A stretch of 64,000 nucleotides of DNA from Kitasatospora papulosa (GCF_000717245.1 NZ_JNYQ01000012.1:1-64000), one strand, 5' to 3'; shown: positions 34,651-43,363, counted from the stretch's first letter. Translations and numbers: made by a program. Notes: generated by a model not told the origin, from the letters alone.

Positions 34651-35912
34651 GTCCCGGTGGTCCGCGCGGCCGCGCGGTCGGCGAGAACCTCGCGTGCCGC
34701 CCTGCTGCCGGAGGCGAGCGCTCCCTGCACGGACCCGGTGGCCCGGTGGTCCCCGCAGACGTACCTGCCCGGTGCGAAACGGGTCGTACGGCTCAGCGGC
34801 CACGGAGGCCGCATCGCGGGCAGGGCGCCCTCCACGGTGTAGGCGGCCAGCATCTCCCAGGTGCTCGTGTCCGCGTCGTAGAGCTCGGCCAGCCGCGCCC
34901 GGACGGTCCTCTCCCCGCCGGGCGGGCCGGATCCCAGGACGGAGGTCGACACGAGCGCCGTGCCACGAGGCGCGTAGGAGGGGGCGACCTCGGTGAGGAC
35001 GCAGCTGTTCAGGACGGCGAGACCGCTGTCGACGACCAGGGTGGGTTCGGTCAGCGGCGACCGGTCGGCCGCGTGGTAGTACGTCGTCACCGTACGGCCG
35101 TCCGGCACCGGAAGGCCCGGCAGCAGACGGGCCGCCGTGGCGGAGTCCGTGGCCACGACGACCGCGCCGCCGGGGCGCTCACCGCCGTCCGCCAGGAGGA
35201 CCCCGGAGTCCGTGACGCCCGTGACGGCCGAGTCCAGCCTGAGCGCGCCCTCCGGCAGCCCGGCGGCGAGCTGGGCCGGCACGGCGCCGATGCCGTGGGC
35301 GGGCAGGCAGAGCGTGCCGCGGGCCATGCTCCGCCAGACCAGGTGCAGGAAGCGTGCGGACGTCTCCAGCCCCTCCTCCAGGAACACCCCGGAGAGGAAC
35401 GGCCGCAGGAGGTCCTCGATCGCGAGCGGCGACAGCCCGGCGCGGACGAGCGCCTCCGCAGCGGTGCGATCGGTCATCCGTCCCACACGCTTCGCGGGGA
35501 GCAGGACGTCGCGCGCTGTCAGCGCCGCCAGCGCGGCGAGGTCCCGCGCGGGGAGCACGCGCCCCGGCAGGAGCGCGCCGGCGTCCCCCGGACGCCGGGT
35601 GGGGTCGGTGAGGCGCACCCGCCCCGAGGACGTGCGCGCGACGAGTCCCGGGGTGAAGGGGCGCAGGCGCAGGGCGCGCAGGTCGAGACGCCTCTTGACC
35701 TGCGGGTAGGACGTGTTGAAGACCTGGAAGCCACGGTCCAGCAGGAAGCCGTCGCGGCGGTCCGTGCGCATCCGGCCCCCCACCCCGTCGGAGGCCTCCA
35801 GCAGCTCGACGCGCAGACCCGCGCGGATGAGGTCGAGCGCGCAGGCCAGGCCCGCCAGACCGGCGCCCACGACGACGGCGTCCGGCGGTCGTGGGTGCTG
35901 TCGGTTCGTCAT
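34647..35912 (-). CDS. FAD-dependent amine-oxidase-like oxidoreductase at head of crtYTU operon
   Basis: The 421-aa protein has an N-terminal FAD-binding Rossmann fold (VVVGAGLAGLACALDL), then LLEASDGVGGRMRTD and a C-terminal YVCGDHRATGSVQGALASG FAD motif. It resembles protoporphyrinogen oxidase and amine oxidases. It is the first gene of the minus-strand carotenoid operon and overlaps crtY, so a role in the pathway or in light protection is likely; a similar oxidoreductase is found beside crt genes in other Streptomyces. Substrate not known. A TTGACA -35-like hexamer lies at 35953-35958 but no good -10 follows it. Confidence 0.83.
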   Translation of the reverse strand: MTNRQHPRPPDAVVVGAGLAGLACALDLIRAGLRVELLEASDGVGGRMRTDRRDGFLLDRGFQVFNTSYPQVKRRLDLRALRLRPFTPGLVARTSSGRVRLTDPTRRPGDAGALLPGRVLPARDLAALAALTARDVLLPAKRVGRMTDRTAAEALVRAGLSPLAIEDLLRPFLSGVFLEEGLETSARFLHLVWRSMARGTLCLPAHGIGAVPAQLAAGLPEGALRLDSAVTGVTDSGVLLADGGERPGGAVVVATDSATAARLLPGLPVPDGRTVTTYYHAADRSPLTEPTLVVDSGLAVLNSCVLTEVAPSYAPRGTALVSTSVLGSGPPGGERTVRARLAELYDADTSTWEMLAAYTVEGALPAMRPPWPLSRTTRFAPGRYVCGDHRATGSVQGALASGSRAAREVLADRAAARTTGT

Positions 35913-36065
35913 CCGTGCCCCTCGGCTTGGTCCCCCCGTGCGGCTGACGGGTTGTCAAGCCGATCACGTTCCGGGCCCGGAAGCCAGCCGCCGCCACGGA
36001 CACCGCACCATCGTGTGACCCGTCTGCCGGACGCGACCGGCCGCCGGACGTGCCGGGCCGGCCGG

Positions 36066-37583
36066 TCAGGCCGTCAGATGACGCAGCACCGCGCCCATCG
36101 CGCGACGAACGGCCTCACGTGACTCGTCCGTCCGGTCGACCGTCTCGAAGGAGTGATGGCCGTTCGGCACGTCGATCACCTCGACGGCGGCCCCGCACGC
36201 GCGGGCAGCGCCCAGGAACCGCTCCACGGTGGCAGCGATCCCGTCGGACTCCAGCCCGGCCCGGACCAGGACCAGGGGCAGGGAGTCCGCGCGAGCGACC
36301 GCGTCCACCGGGTGGAAGCGGTCGGCGAGCCGCCCCCAGCTCGGCAGGGGCGCCATGACCGGGTAGTCGGCCGCCAGGCAGCGCAGCCACGGCGGGGGCT
36401 TTCCCAGCCAGTCCGCGGTGAGCGGGCCGGCGCCCGAGAAGAACCAGAGGGCGACCCGGTCCGCGTCCACCCTCGGATCGGCCCTGACCCTCTCCACCGC
36501 GTCCGCCACGTCGTCGGCGGCCACCGCGTAGTCGGTGACGGCGTGCAGCCGGTGGTCGAGGGTCACACCCACCACCCCGTGGTCGGCGGCGTAGCGCGCG
36601 TACCCGGTCAGCACCGGCCAGTCCCGCGGGGTCGGGCGGGCGTCGGGGGGCACCGGGCCGCCGTGCACGAAGAGCAGAGCGGGGCGGGGGCCCCCGGCGG
36701 AAGGCGGCAGATACAGGTCGATGGTGCCGGTGCGCTCGCGGGGCAGTTCGGGCACGTCGAGCAGGAACGGTTCCGGCTGTACCGCGCCCGCCGGAGTCAG
36801 CCGGTGCCCCTCCCCGGCGGCCGCCCTGAGCAGCGTGACGGCCAGCGCGTCCGGGTCGGACAGCATCGGCCAGTGGCCCGTGGGTAGTTCGAAGAAGGTC
36901 ACCCGGGGGTCGGTCAGCGCCTGAAGGGCCGGTTCGCCGAAGTCCACCCGGGCCTGGACCATCGCGATGCTCGCTCCGCCGCCGGTGCACAGCACTCCGG
37001 CCATCGGCACCGAGGCTGCCGCGCCGGTCAGCTCCAGCGGCCGGAGCAGCGTGCCCAGCGGCTGGGGCGAGGCGAGGGCGGTGAGCCGGTCGAGCGCCGC
37101 GTCGGGGATCCCGGCGGTGCTGCCCCAGCGGTGCCACGCGTCCCTCGCAGGAGGCGGCAGCGCCGCTCCCGCGCCGTGCGCCCCGCCGCCGGCCAGTCGC
37201 AGCACCTCCTCGCGCAGGCCCTGGTCGGCCACCGCCGCCAAGGCCGGGGCACCGTCCTGGGGCAGCCCCGAATCCAGGTACACGACCCGTGCGACCGACC
37301 CGGCGCGCCGGTCCGCGGCACCCAGCACCGGATGGATGCCGTAGTCGTGGCCCACCAGCACGACCTCCCGGCCGTCCGGCCCCACGGTCCGGTCGACCAC
37401 CCTGAGGACGTCCGCGATGTGCGTCTCCAGATCGATGTCCCCACCGTCGGCCGGGTGTCCGCCACCGAGCCCCGACAGGGCCACCGCACGGACCTCGGCA
37501 CCCGCCGCGGTCAGCCGCGAGGCCGTGTCGTCCCACACGTGAGGGCCGGTGAACACACCGGACACCAGGATGAACACGGTCAT
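36066..37583 (-). CDS. Tandem alpha/beta-hydrolase fusion
   Basis: This 505-aa protein is two alpha/beta-hydrolase domains in one chain. The N-terminal domain (~1-245) begins MTVFILVSGVFTGPHVW, has LVGHDYGIH at the nucleophile elbow (Asp rather than Ser, as in epoxide hydrolases) and LPTGHWPMLSDP with the catalytic His. The C-terminal domain (~265-505) has LLFVHGGPVPP (oxyanion region), the degenerate elbow WFFSGAGP and NGHHSFET with a possible His. Fusions of this kind are uncommon. ATG with GAGGAG Shine-Dalgarno. It is divergent from a MerR regulator and has a MerR-type 19-bp-spacer promoter, so it should be inducible by a small molecule. Confidence 0.82.
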   Translation of the reverse strand: MTVFILVSGVFTGPHVWDDTASRLTAAGAEVRAVALSGLGGGHPADGGDIDLETHIADVLRVVDRTVGPDGREVVLVGHDYGIHPVLGAADRRAGSVARVVYLDSGLPQDGAPALAAVADQGLREEVLRLAGGGAHGAGAALPPPARDAWHRWGSTAGIPDAALDRLTALASPQPLGTLLRPLELTGAAASVPMAGVLCTGGGASIAMVQARVDFGEPALQALTDPRVTFFELPTGHWPMLSDPDALAVTLLRAAAGEGHRLTPAGAVQPEPFLLDVPELPRERTGTIDLYLPPSAGGPRPALLFVHGGPVPPDARPTPRDWPVLTGYARYAADHGVVGVTLDHRLHAVTDYAVAADDVADAVERVRADPRVDADRVALWFFSGAGPLTADWLGKPPPWLRCLAADYPVMAPLPSWGRLADRFHPVDAVARADSLPLVLVRAGLESDGIAATVERFLGAARACGAAVEVIDVPNGHHSFETVDRTDESREAVRRAMGAVLRHLTA

Positions 37584-37644
37584 GGTCGTCTCCTCGGTAC
37601 GTCGTCGTCCGGAGGGACCCGATGACCGGGCCCCTCGCCCGGGT

Positions 37645-37675
37645 ACCGTAGGAACTCCCCCTGAGGGAGGTTCAA
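37645..37675 (-). promoter_or_regulatory. MerR-type promoter with 19-bp spacer and dyad operator
   Basis: On the minus strand TTGAAC (-35, 37670-37675), a 19-bp spacer and TACGGT (-10, 37645-37650) drive the hydrolase. The spacer contains a CCTCCC/GGGGAG dyad. Over-long 19-bp spacers are the hallmark of promoters that MerR proteins untwist. The element abuts the GTG of the divergent MerR gene and overlaps its GGGAGG Shine-Dalgarno, which would allow autoregulation. Confidence 0.75.
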
Positions 37676-38647
37676 GTGTTCTCGTCGGACGACGGACTGT
37701 GCGGCATCGGCGAGCTCGCCGAGCGGGCGCGTGTCAGCGTCAAGACGGTGCGCTTCTACTCCGACAACGGCCTGCTGCCCGAAGCGTCCCGCAGCGCCGG
37801 CGGCCACCGCAGGTACGGTCCCGACTCGCTCGAGCGGCTGCGGATGATCCGCTCCCTGCGCACCCTGGACCTGCCCGTCCCCACCGTGCGCCGCATCCTC
37901 GACGAGGGGGACACGGCGGGCCGGGCGGGCGGCGCCCTGGAGGACGCCGTCGCGGGGCAGTTGCGTGTCCTCGGTTCCCAGCTGACGGCCATGCGGTGGA
38001 GGGAGGCCGCCCTCCGCTCCGTCCAGGAGTGCCCGACGGCCGAGCGCCCCGGACGGCTGGCCCTGATCGGCGCGCTGACCACGCCGCCGGACACCGCGCC
38101 CCTGGCCCGGTTCTGGCGCGCGTGGCTTCCGGCGCGGATGCCGGCCCGCGCTGTCACGGCCTTCCTCGAAGCCGCCGTCCCGCAGCCGCCCGAGGACCCC
38201 GAGCCGGTCCAGGTGATCGCCTTCGCCGGACTGTGCGCCCTGGTGTCGCGTCCCTGTGAGGGGAACGAGGTGACCCAGCCCCACGCCCACGAGGCCGCCG
38301 GGGCGCGGGAGTCAGCCGTGCTGTACGCGGGCCTGGCCGAGGCGTACGACCTGGCCGGTGCCGAGATGCGGCGGGGGAGGGAGCCGTACGCGGGGGACGC
38401 GCTCGACGGATTCGTCGACGCCTACGCGAGCGTCCACCGGACCGCGGACACCGGTGCGTTCAGGTCGGGGCTCGCCCTCCGACTGGCCGCCGATCCGCGC
38501 ATCGACCGCTACTGGGAGCTCACGTCGGAGCTGGTCGGCCGCCCGTCGGGGCGGCCCGAGCCGACGCCCGGATCGGCGCACGACTGGCTTCTCGCCGCGC
38601 TCGACGCCCAGCTGGCGAAGGAGCCGCCCGTCCGGCACGCCCCGTGA
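37676..38647 (+). CDS. MerR-family transcriptional regulator
   Basis: This 323-aa regulator has an N-terminal MerR helix-turn-helix and wing (~9-80: IGELAERARVSVKTVRFYSD, GHRRYGPDSLERL) and a dimerisation helix (~82-130). The C-terminal ~190 residues are an uncharacterised, mostly helical domain that is probably the ligand sensor. It lacks the metal Cys pattern of classical MerR and lacks a B12-binding signature, so it is not LitR. It is divergent from the tandem hydrolase and probably activates it through the 19-bp-spacer promoter. GTG start with a GGGAGG Shine-Dalgarno. Confidence 0.9.
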   Translation: MFSSDDGLCGIGELAERARVSVKTVRFYSDNGLLPEASRSAGGHRRYGPDSLERLRMIRSLRTLDLPVPTVRRILDEGDTAGRAGGALEDAVAGQLRVLGSQLTAMRWREAALRSVQECPTAERPGRLALIGALTTPPDTAPLARFWRAWLPARMPARAVTAFLEAAVPQPPEDPEPVQVIAFAGLCALVSRPCEGNEVTQPHAHEAAGARESAVLYAGLAEAYDLAGAEMRRGREPYAGDALDGFVDAYASVHRTADTGAFRSGLALRLAADPRIDRYWELTSELVGRPSGRPEPTPGSAHDWLLAALDAQLAKEPPVRHAP

Positions 38648-38724
38648 CCGGCACGCCGGCCCGCCCTCGGGCGGCGAGGGACAGGTACCACGTGCCGTCC
38701 CGTCCGCCTGCCGGCGCCGTCCCG

Positions 38725-39153
38725 TCACTGCGGCCGGCCGAGCGCCCACCCCGACACATCGGCCAGACGGCCGCGCCACAGGGGCAGCCGCAGCGACCCC
38801 GCGCCTCCGGACATCAGCGTGGCGTCCCTGAGGTGGATCCACCGCGGCAGCTGCGACGACACGTCCCCGCCACCCAGCTCCCTGATGCCCTGGTCCACCG
38901 TCTCGGGGAACTCGGCGATCAGGTTCGCGCCCTCGCCCTCGACCTGGCGGAGGCTCCGTGCCCAGTCCGCCTTCCACGCCTCGTGACCGATCACGTCTCC
39001 GTGGAGTACGCCACCGGCCAGGGCGAGGGTGATCGGCAGACTGGAGCGCTGCTCCCTGTCCAGCAGCTGGATCAGCAGCTGCAACTGCAGATCGGGCACC
39101 GGCTCCGTCACCACCGGTGTCGCTTCCAGCCGTGTCTCGACGCTCTCACTCAT
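38725..39153 (-). CDS. GvpU-like gas vesicle accessory family protein (orphan)
   Basis: The 142-aa protein resembles Bacillus GvpU: the core LALAGGVLHGDVIG and the C-terminal block WIHLRDATL, PLWRGRLADVSGWALG line up with the IHLK and WRGKIAEVDGFFLGK blocks I know from GvpU. GvpU is an accessory protein that in Bacillus megaterium gas vesicles forms condensates and clusters vesicles. No other gvp gene is in the window, so the role here is open. ATG with AGGGAG Shine-Dalgarno just after a 5' UTR hairpin. It follows the phospholipase D-like gene but a strong terminator separates them. Confidence 0.65.
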   Translation of the reverse strand: MSESVETRLEATPVVTEPVPDLQLQLLIQLLDREQRSSLPITLALAGGVLHGDVIGHEAWKADWARSLRQVEGEGANLIAEFPETVDQGIRELGGGDVSSQLPRWIHLRDATLMSGGAGSLRLPLWRGRLADVSGWALGRPQ

Positions 39154-39165
39154 GGACCGCTCCCT

Positions 39166-39187
39166 TCACCTGACAAGCGGCAGGTGA
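39166..39187 (-). promoter_or_regulatory. Inverted repeat before the GvpU-like gene
   Basis: TCACCTG-N8-CAGGTGA (7-bp perfect arms) ends directly before the GGGAG Shine-Dalgarno of the GvpU-like gene. It is either a repressor operator or an mRNA hairpin affecting translation. Confidence 0.5.
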
Positions 39188-39251
39188 CAGCCCGTATGCC
39201 CCGGTCGGCGGCCGTCACACATCCGTGTACCGGCCGACCGGGGGCGGCACG

Positions 39252-39282
39252 GGTACGCGACCACTTCTCGTGGTCGCGTACC
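39252..39282 (-). terminator. Strong terminator after phospholipase D-like gene
   Basis: Perfect 13-bp arms (39252-39264 with 39270-39282) with a 5-nt loop lie 12 nt past the stop of the PLD-like gene. Confidence 0.85.
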
Positions 39283-39294
39283 GGCGTCCGACCG

Positions 39295-40509
39295 TCACAG
39301 GAAGCGGCGGATCGGCAGGACCGCCACCTCGCGCAGCCTCTGCACGGGGGAGCGGCGCTTCCAGCGGGCCCCGTCGATCAGTGTGCTCTTCTTCACGTCC
39401 TCCTCGAAGTGACCGTCCAGCGTGGCGGTGAAGTCCCGGTCCAGCACCGCCAGCATCACTTCCTCGTCGTGCTCCAGCGAACGGCGGTTGAAGTTGGTCG
39501 AACCGATCAGCGAGGCGACACCGTCCACCGTCAGCACCTTGGTGTGCAGCATGGTCGGCTGGTACTGGTAGATCTTCACGCCGCAGGCGGTGAGGTCCTC
39601 GTAGAAGTTCTGGCCCGCCAGCTGGCACACCCGCTTGTCCGTGTACGGCCCGGGGAGGAGGATCTCCACGGACACGCCCCGGCGGGCGGCGGCGCACAGC
39701 AGCTCGACGAAGTACGCGTCGGGCGCGAAGTACGCCGTGGTGAGCCGGATCCGCTCCTCGGCGGACTCGAGGACGACGCGGAGCAGCGTCTGCATGTCCT
39801 GCCAGCCGAATCCGGCCGATCCACGCACCACCTGGACGACGGCGTCGCCGTGCTGCGTGGCGTCGACGAACCTGTCACGGTCGGTGAACAGCTCGTCGTG
39901 GCACTCGGCCCAGTTCTGCGCGAAGGCGGCGGCCAGACCGTCCACCGCCGGGCCCTGCACCCGCACGTGGGTGTCCCGCCACTCGGTTTCGTCGCGGGCG
40001 TCGCCGCACCACTCCTCGGCTATCCCGACCCCGCCGGTGAAGGCCGTCTCCTCATCCGTGATGAGGACCTTGCGGTGGCAGCGGTGGTTCTGCTTGAGCG
40101 GCGACAGATACAGCGGCTTGCGGAACCAGGCCACCTCCACCCCCGCCTCCTCCATCATCGCCAGCTGGTCCTTCTCGATGAGCCGGGACCCGAACCCGTC
40201 CAGCAGCAGCCGGACGCGCACACCGGCCCGCGCACGCTCCGAGAGCGCCTCGGCGAAGTCGCAGGCGATCTCCCCCCGCCAGTACACGAACGTCATCATG
40301 TCGACGGTGTGTTCGGCGGCACGGATGGATTCCAGCATCGAGGAGAAGATCTGGTCCCCGTTACGGAGGGGGACGAGCTTGTTGCCCTCGGTCGCGGCGA
40401 TGCCGATGAGGCGTTCCAGCCTCCGGCGCAGCCGCTGCGCGCGATCCGCGTACAGAGAGGCATCGTCAGGTCTGGAATGTTCGATCTGCTGGTCTATGTG
40501 ACTGGACAT
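39295..40509 (-). CDS. Phospholipase D-like/cardiolipin synthase-type protein
   Basis: The 404-aa protein has two PLD (HKD) motifs: HRKVLITDEETAFTGG and HTKVLTVDGVASLIGS, each followed by the expected Gly-Gly/Ser and Asn. FVYWRGEIACDFAEAL between helices is typical of ClsB/C-type cardiolipin synthases that lack N-terminal membrane helices; none is seen here either. It likely transfers phosphatidyl groups on the inner membrane face, though other PLD activities cannot be excluded. ATG start at 40509. It is monocistronic by the strong terminator. Confidence 0.88.
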   Translation of the reverse strand: MSSHIDQQIEHSRPDDASLYADRAQRLRRRLERLIGIAATEGNKLVPLRNGDQIFSSMLESIRAAEHTVDMMTFVYWRGEIACDFAEALSERARAGVRVRLLLDGFGSRLIEKDQLAMMEEAGVEVAWFRKPLYLSPLKQNHRCHRKVLITDEETAFTGGVGIAEEWCGDARDETEWRDTHVRVQGPAVDGLAAAFAQNWAECHDELFTDRDRFVDATQHGDAVVQVVRGSAGFGWQDMQTLLRVVLESAEERIRLTTAYFAPDAYFVELLCAAARRGVSVEILLPGPYTDKRVCQLAGQNFYEDLTACGVKIYQYQPTMLHTKVLTVDGVASLIGSTNFNRRSLEHDEEVMLAVLDRDFTATLDGHFEEDVKKSTLIDGARWKRRSPVQRLREVAVLPIRRFL

Positions 40510-40635
40510 CTCTCACCTTGTGTAATGACGGCAACGGGGCAGGGCGACTGTACTCCTGGGGGTGTCGCACCCTCCCGGGCCCGCTCGCCCGGCCGAAAGC
40601 CGTGGGAACGGGTGATCCGCAGCGGGGCGCGACCC

Positions 40636-40641
40636 TAGGAT
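40636..40641 (+). promoter_or_regulatory. -10 element (TAGGAT), leaderless promoter of epoxide hydrolase
   Basis: TAGGAT ends 6 nt before the ATG at 40648, the typical leaderless spacing in Streptomyces. Confidence 0.6.
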
Positions 40642-40647
40642 GCGTCC

Positions 40648-41820
40648 ATGCCGGATCCTCTGCCCCGCCCTGAGCCGTTCATCCAGCAGGCCGCCCCCGC
40701 GGTGCTCGAAGACCTGCGCACGCGCCTGCGCGCGACGCGCTGGCCGGACGCGCCTGAGGACGCCGGGTGGTCCCTCGGGGCGGACCTGGACTACCTCCGG
40801 GAGCTCGTGGACCACTGGGCGGAGAGCTTCGACTGGCCGGCGCAGGAGGCGGCCCTCGCCCGGCTCCCGCGCTTCAGGGTCCCGGTGGGCGGCCTCGGGA
40901 TCCATTTCGTGCACGCCCGCGCCGTGGACCCCGTCGGGCCGGTCCTGCCGCTGGTCCTCAGCCACGGATGGCCGGACTCGTTCTGGCGCTACTCCAAGGT
41001 CGTCCCGCTCCTCACCGACCCCGGCGCGCACGGTGGCGATCCCGCGGACGCGTTCGACGTGGTCGTGCCCGACATGCCGGGCTTCGGGTACTCCGACCGG
41101 CCCACCGGCCGGCCCCTCGACTCCATCGACGTCGCGGGTCTGTGGGCCGAACTCATGACCGTCCTCGGCTACGAGAAGTTCGGCGCGGCGGGCGGGGACG
41201 TCGGCAGCCACGTCAGCCGCTACCTCGGCCTCGACCACCCCGACCGGGTCGTCGCCGTCCATCGCACCGACGGCGGGCTGCCCGTCTTCACCGGTGACCC
41301 GGCGGAGCTCTCGCCGGAGGAGCGGTCCTGGATCGACGGCACGACGGCCTGGGGCGCGAGCGAGGGCGCCTACGCCGCGATCCACCGCACGAAGCCGCAG
41401 ACCGCCGCCTTCGGACTCAGCGACTCACCCGCCGGCCTGGCGGCATGGATCGTCGAGAAGCTCCGGAGCTGGAGCGCCTGCGGCGGTGACATCGAGCGGA
41501 GCTTCACCAAGGACGAGATCCTGACGAACGTCACGCTCTACTGGGTGACGGAGACGATCGGCTCGTCCATGCGGATGTACCGGGCGAACGCCGCGATCCC
41601 GCCCGCACAGCACGCCCGGCGGGTCGAGGTGCCGTCCGGCTTCTCGCTCTTCTCCGGCGACGTCGTCCGCCCGCCGAGGCAGTGGCTGGAGCGCACCACG
41701 AACATGGTGCGTCTGACCGAGCCGGCGCGTGGCGGGCACTTCGCCGCGTTCGAGGAGCCCGAGCTCTACGCGGAGGAGATCCGCGCCTTCTTCCGCCCCT
41801 ACCGCGCGGCGGCGGGCTGA
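40648..41820 (+). CDS. Epoxide hydrolase
   Basis: The 390-aa alpha/beta hydrolase has the N-terminal epoxide hydrolase (EHN) region (~5-110) with the WPDAPEDAGWSLG segment. The oxyanion motif is SHGWPDSFWRY. The nucleophile Asp is in AAGGDVGSHVSRY, and the catalytic His is in RGGHFAAFEEPEL. This is the microsomal-type bacterial epoxide hydrolase family. Cytoplasmic. It uses a leaderless promoter and seems to be a single-gene unit. Substrate unknown. Confidence 0.93.
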   Translation: MPDPLPRPEPFIQQAAPAVLEDLRTRLRATRWPDAPEDAGWSLGADLDYLRELVDHWAESFDWPAQEAALARLPRFRVPVGGLGIHFVHARAVDPVGPVLPLVLSHGWPDSFWRYSKVVPLLTDPGAHGGDPADAFDVVVPDMPGFGYSDRPTGRPLDSIDVAGLWAELMTVLGYEKFGAAGGDVGSHVSRYLGLDHPDRVVAVHRTDGGLPVFTGDPAELSPEERSWIDGTTAWGASEGAYAAIHRTKPQTAAFGLSDSPAGLAAWIVEKLRSWSACGGDIERSFTKDEILTNVTLYWVTETIGSSMRMYRANAAIPPAQHARRVEVPSGFSLFSGDVVRPPRQWLERTTNMVRLTEPARGGHFAAFEEPELYAEEIRAFFRPYRAAAG

Positions 41821-41950
41821 GACCCGGCCGTCCGCACCGGTGCGCGTGGCCCACATCACATCGCGCGCCGGGAACTCGCACGCCCTCCTCTCCGACTACT
41901 CGACCGGCTGACCACGGGTCCGCCCGTCCCGCGCGTAGAGGAGACCATTC

Positions 41951-43363
41951 ATGTCCGTCGAGCCGGCCGTCCGCACCCCCGGTGACCCGCAGGAGGGCGG
42001 GAGGCCCGATCCGCCGGGGACGCGTTCCGTATGGGCGCCGCTCCGGCCGCTCGTGCGGAGACTGCACTTCTACGCCGGAGTGCTCATCGCACCGTTCCTG
42101 CTGGTCGCCGCCACCACGGGCCTCCTGTACGCGGCCTCGTACCAGGTGGAGAAGATCGTGTACGCCGAGGAGCTACGGGTGCCCGTCGGCGGGAGCGAGC
42201 TGCCGGTCTCGCGACAGGTGACCGCGGCCCGGAAGGCGCATCCCGAAGGAGAGGTCGCCGCGGTCCGGCCCTCGTCGGAGGACGGCGCGACCACACGGGT
42301 CCTCCTGTCCGGAGTTCCGGGGGTGGACCCCGACCACACGCTCGCCGTGTTCGTGGACCCGTACACAGGCGAGGTGACCGGAGCGCTGGAGCAGTACGGA
42401 TCCACCGGAGCGCTCCCCCTGCGCACCTGGATCGACGAACTCCATCGCGATCTGCACCTCGGTCAGCCGGGCCGTCTCTACAGCGAACTCGCCGCCAGCT
42501 GGCTCTGGGTGACAGCCGGCGGCGGGGTGGTGCTGTGGTTCGGTCGGCGTCGGGCACGACGGAGGATCCGCGGGGCGACAGGCCGTCGCCGCACCCTCTC
42601 GCTGCACGGAACGGTCGGCGTGTGGGCGGCGGCCGGTCTCTTCGTCGTGTCGGCGACGGGCCTCACTTGGTCGACGTACGCGGGACAGAACGTCACGGAG
42701 CTGCGCGAAGCCGTCGGCCAGACCACCCCGGTCCTCGACTCGGGCTCGTCGTCCGGCGGCGAACACGCCGAGCACATGGGGGCGGGCGCCCCCGCGGGGG
42801 CGCCGGGCGAGGACATCGGACTCGACGCCGCTCTGAGCACGGCTCGGGCCGAGCGTCTCTCGAACCCGGTGGAGATCGTTCCTCCTGCCGACTCCTCCGG
42901 GTACGTCGTGCGCCAGATCCAGCGGAGCTGGCCCGAGAAGCAGGACGCGGTCGCCATCGACCCGGCGACCGGCGAGGTCACCGACGTGGTGCGCTTCGCC
43001 GACTACCCGGTTCTCGCCAAACTGACCCGCTGGGGCATCGACGCGCACACCGGCGTCCTGTTCGGGCTGCTCAACCAGCTGGCGCTCGTCGCCCTCTGTT
43101 CCGGTCTGATCCTGTTGATCGTCCTGGGCTACCGGATGTGGTGGCAGCGCGGACGGGGCTCCGCCTTCGGCCGTCCGCTGCCGCGGGGCGCGTGGCAGAA
43201 GGTCCCGCCCCAGGTGCTCGTGCCGCTGATGGCGGCCGTGGCGGTCCTGGGGTACTTCGTACCGCTGCTCGGCATCCCGCTGGTGGCGTTCCTCGCCCTG
43301 GACATCGTGCTCGGTGAGTACGCCTACCGGCGTGGCAGGCGCAGCTACGCCACCGCCGACTGA
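41951..43363 (+). CDS. PepSY-domain membrane protein
   Basis: This 470-aa PepSY-associated TM protein has about four to five membrane helices (first ~38-60, then ~185-205, ~220-240, ~365-390, ~415-450), with extracytoplasmic PepSY-like repeats in between (AVRPSSEDGATTRVLL, VAIDPATGEVTDV). A His/Met-containing loop (GEHAEHMGAG, ~residue 270) could bind metal. The family is often linked to iron-siderophore reduction or copper handling. RBS: GAGGAGA before the ATG at 41951. Close by are a His/Met-rich membrane protein and an ECF sigma factor on the same strand. Confidence 0.85.
   Translation: MSVEPAVRTPGDPQEGGRPDPPGTRSVWAPLRPLVRRLHFYAGVLIAPFLLVAATTGLLYAASYQVEKIVYAEELRVPVGGSELPVSRQVTAARKAHPEGEVAAVRPSSEDGATTRVLLSGVPGVDPDHTLAVFVDPYTGEVTGALEQYGSTGALPLRTWIDELHRDLHLGQPGRLYSELAASWLWVTAGGGVVLWFGRRRARRRIRGATGRRRTLSLHGTVGVWAAAGLFVVSATGLTWSTYAGQNVTELREAVGQTTPVLDSGSSSGGEHAEHMGAGAPAGAPGEDIGLDAALSTARAERLSNPVEIVPPADSSGYVVRQIQRSWPEKQDAVAIDPATGEVTDVVRFADYPVLAKLTRWGIDAHTGVLFGLLNQLALVALCSGLILLIVLGYRMWWQRGRGSAFGRPLPRGAWQKVPPQVLVPLMAAVAVLGYFVPLLGIPLVAFLALDIVLGEYAYRRGRRSYATAD

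Noticed and set aside
37676..38647. LitR, the light-responsive MerR regulator of carotenoid genes
   Set aside because: The C-terminal domain shows no B12-binding signature, and the gene is paired with the tandem hydrolase through its own promoter.
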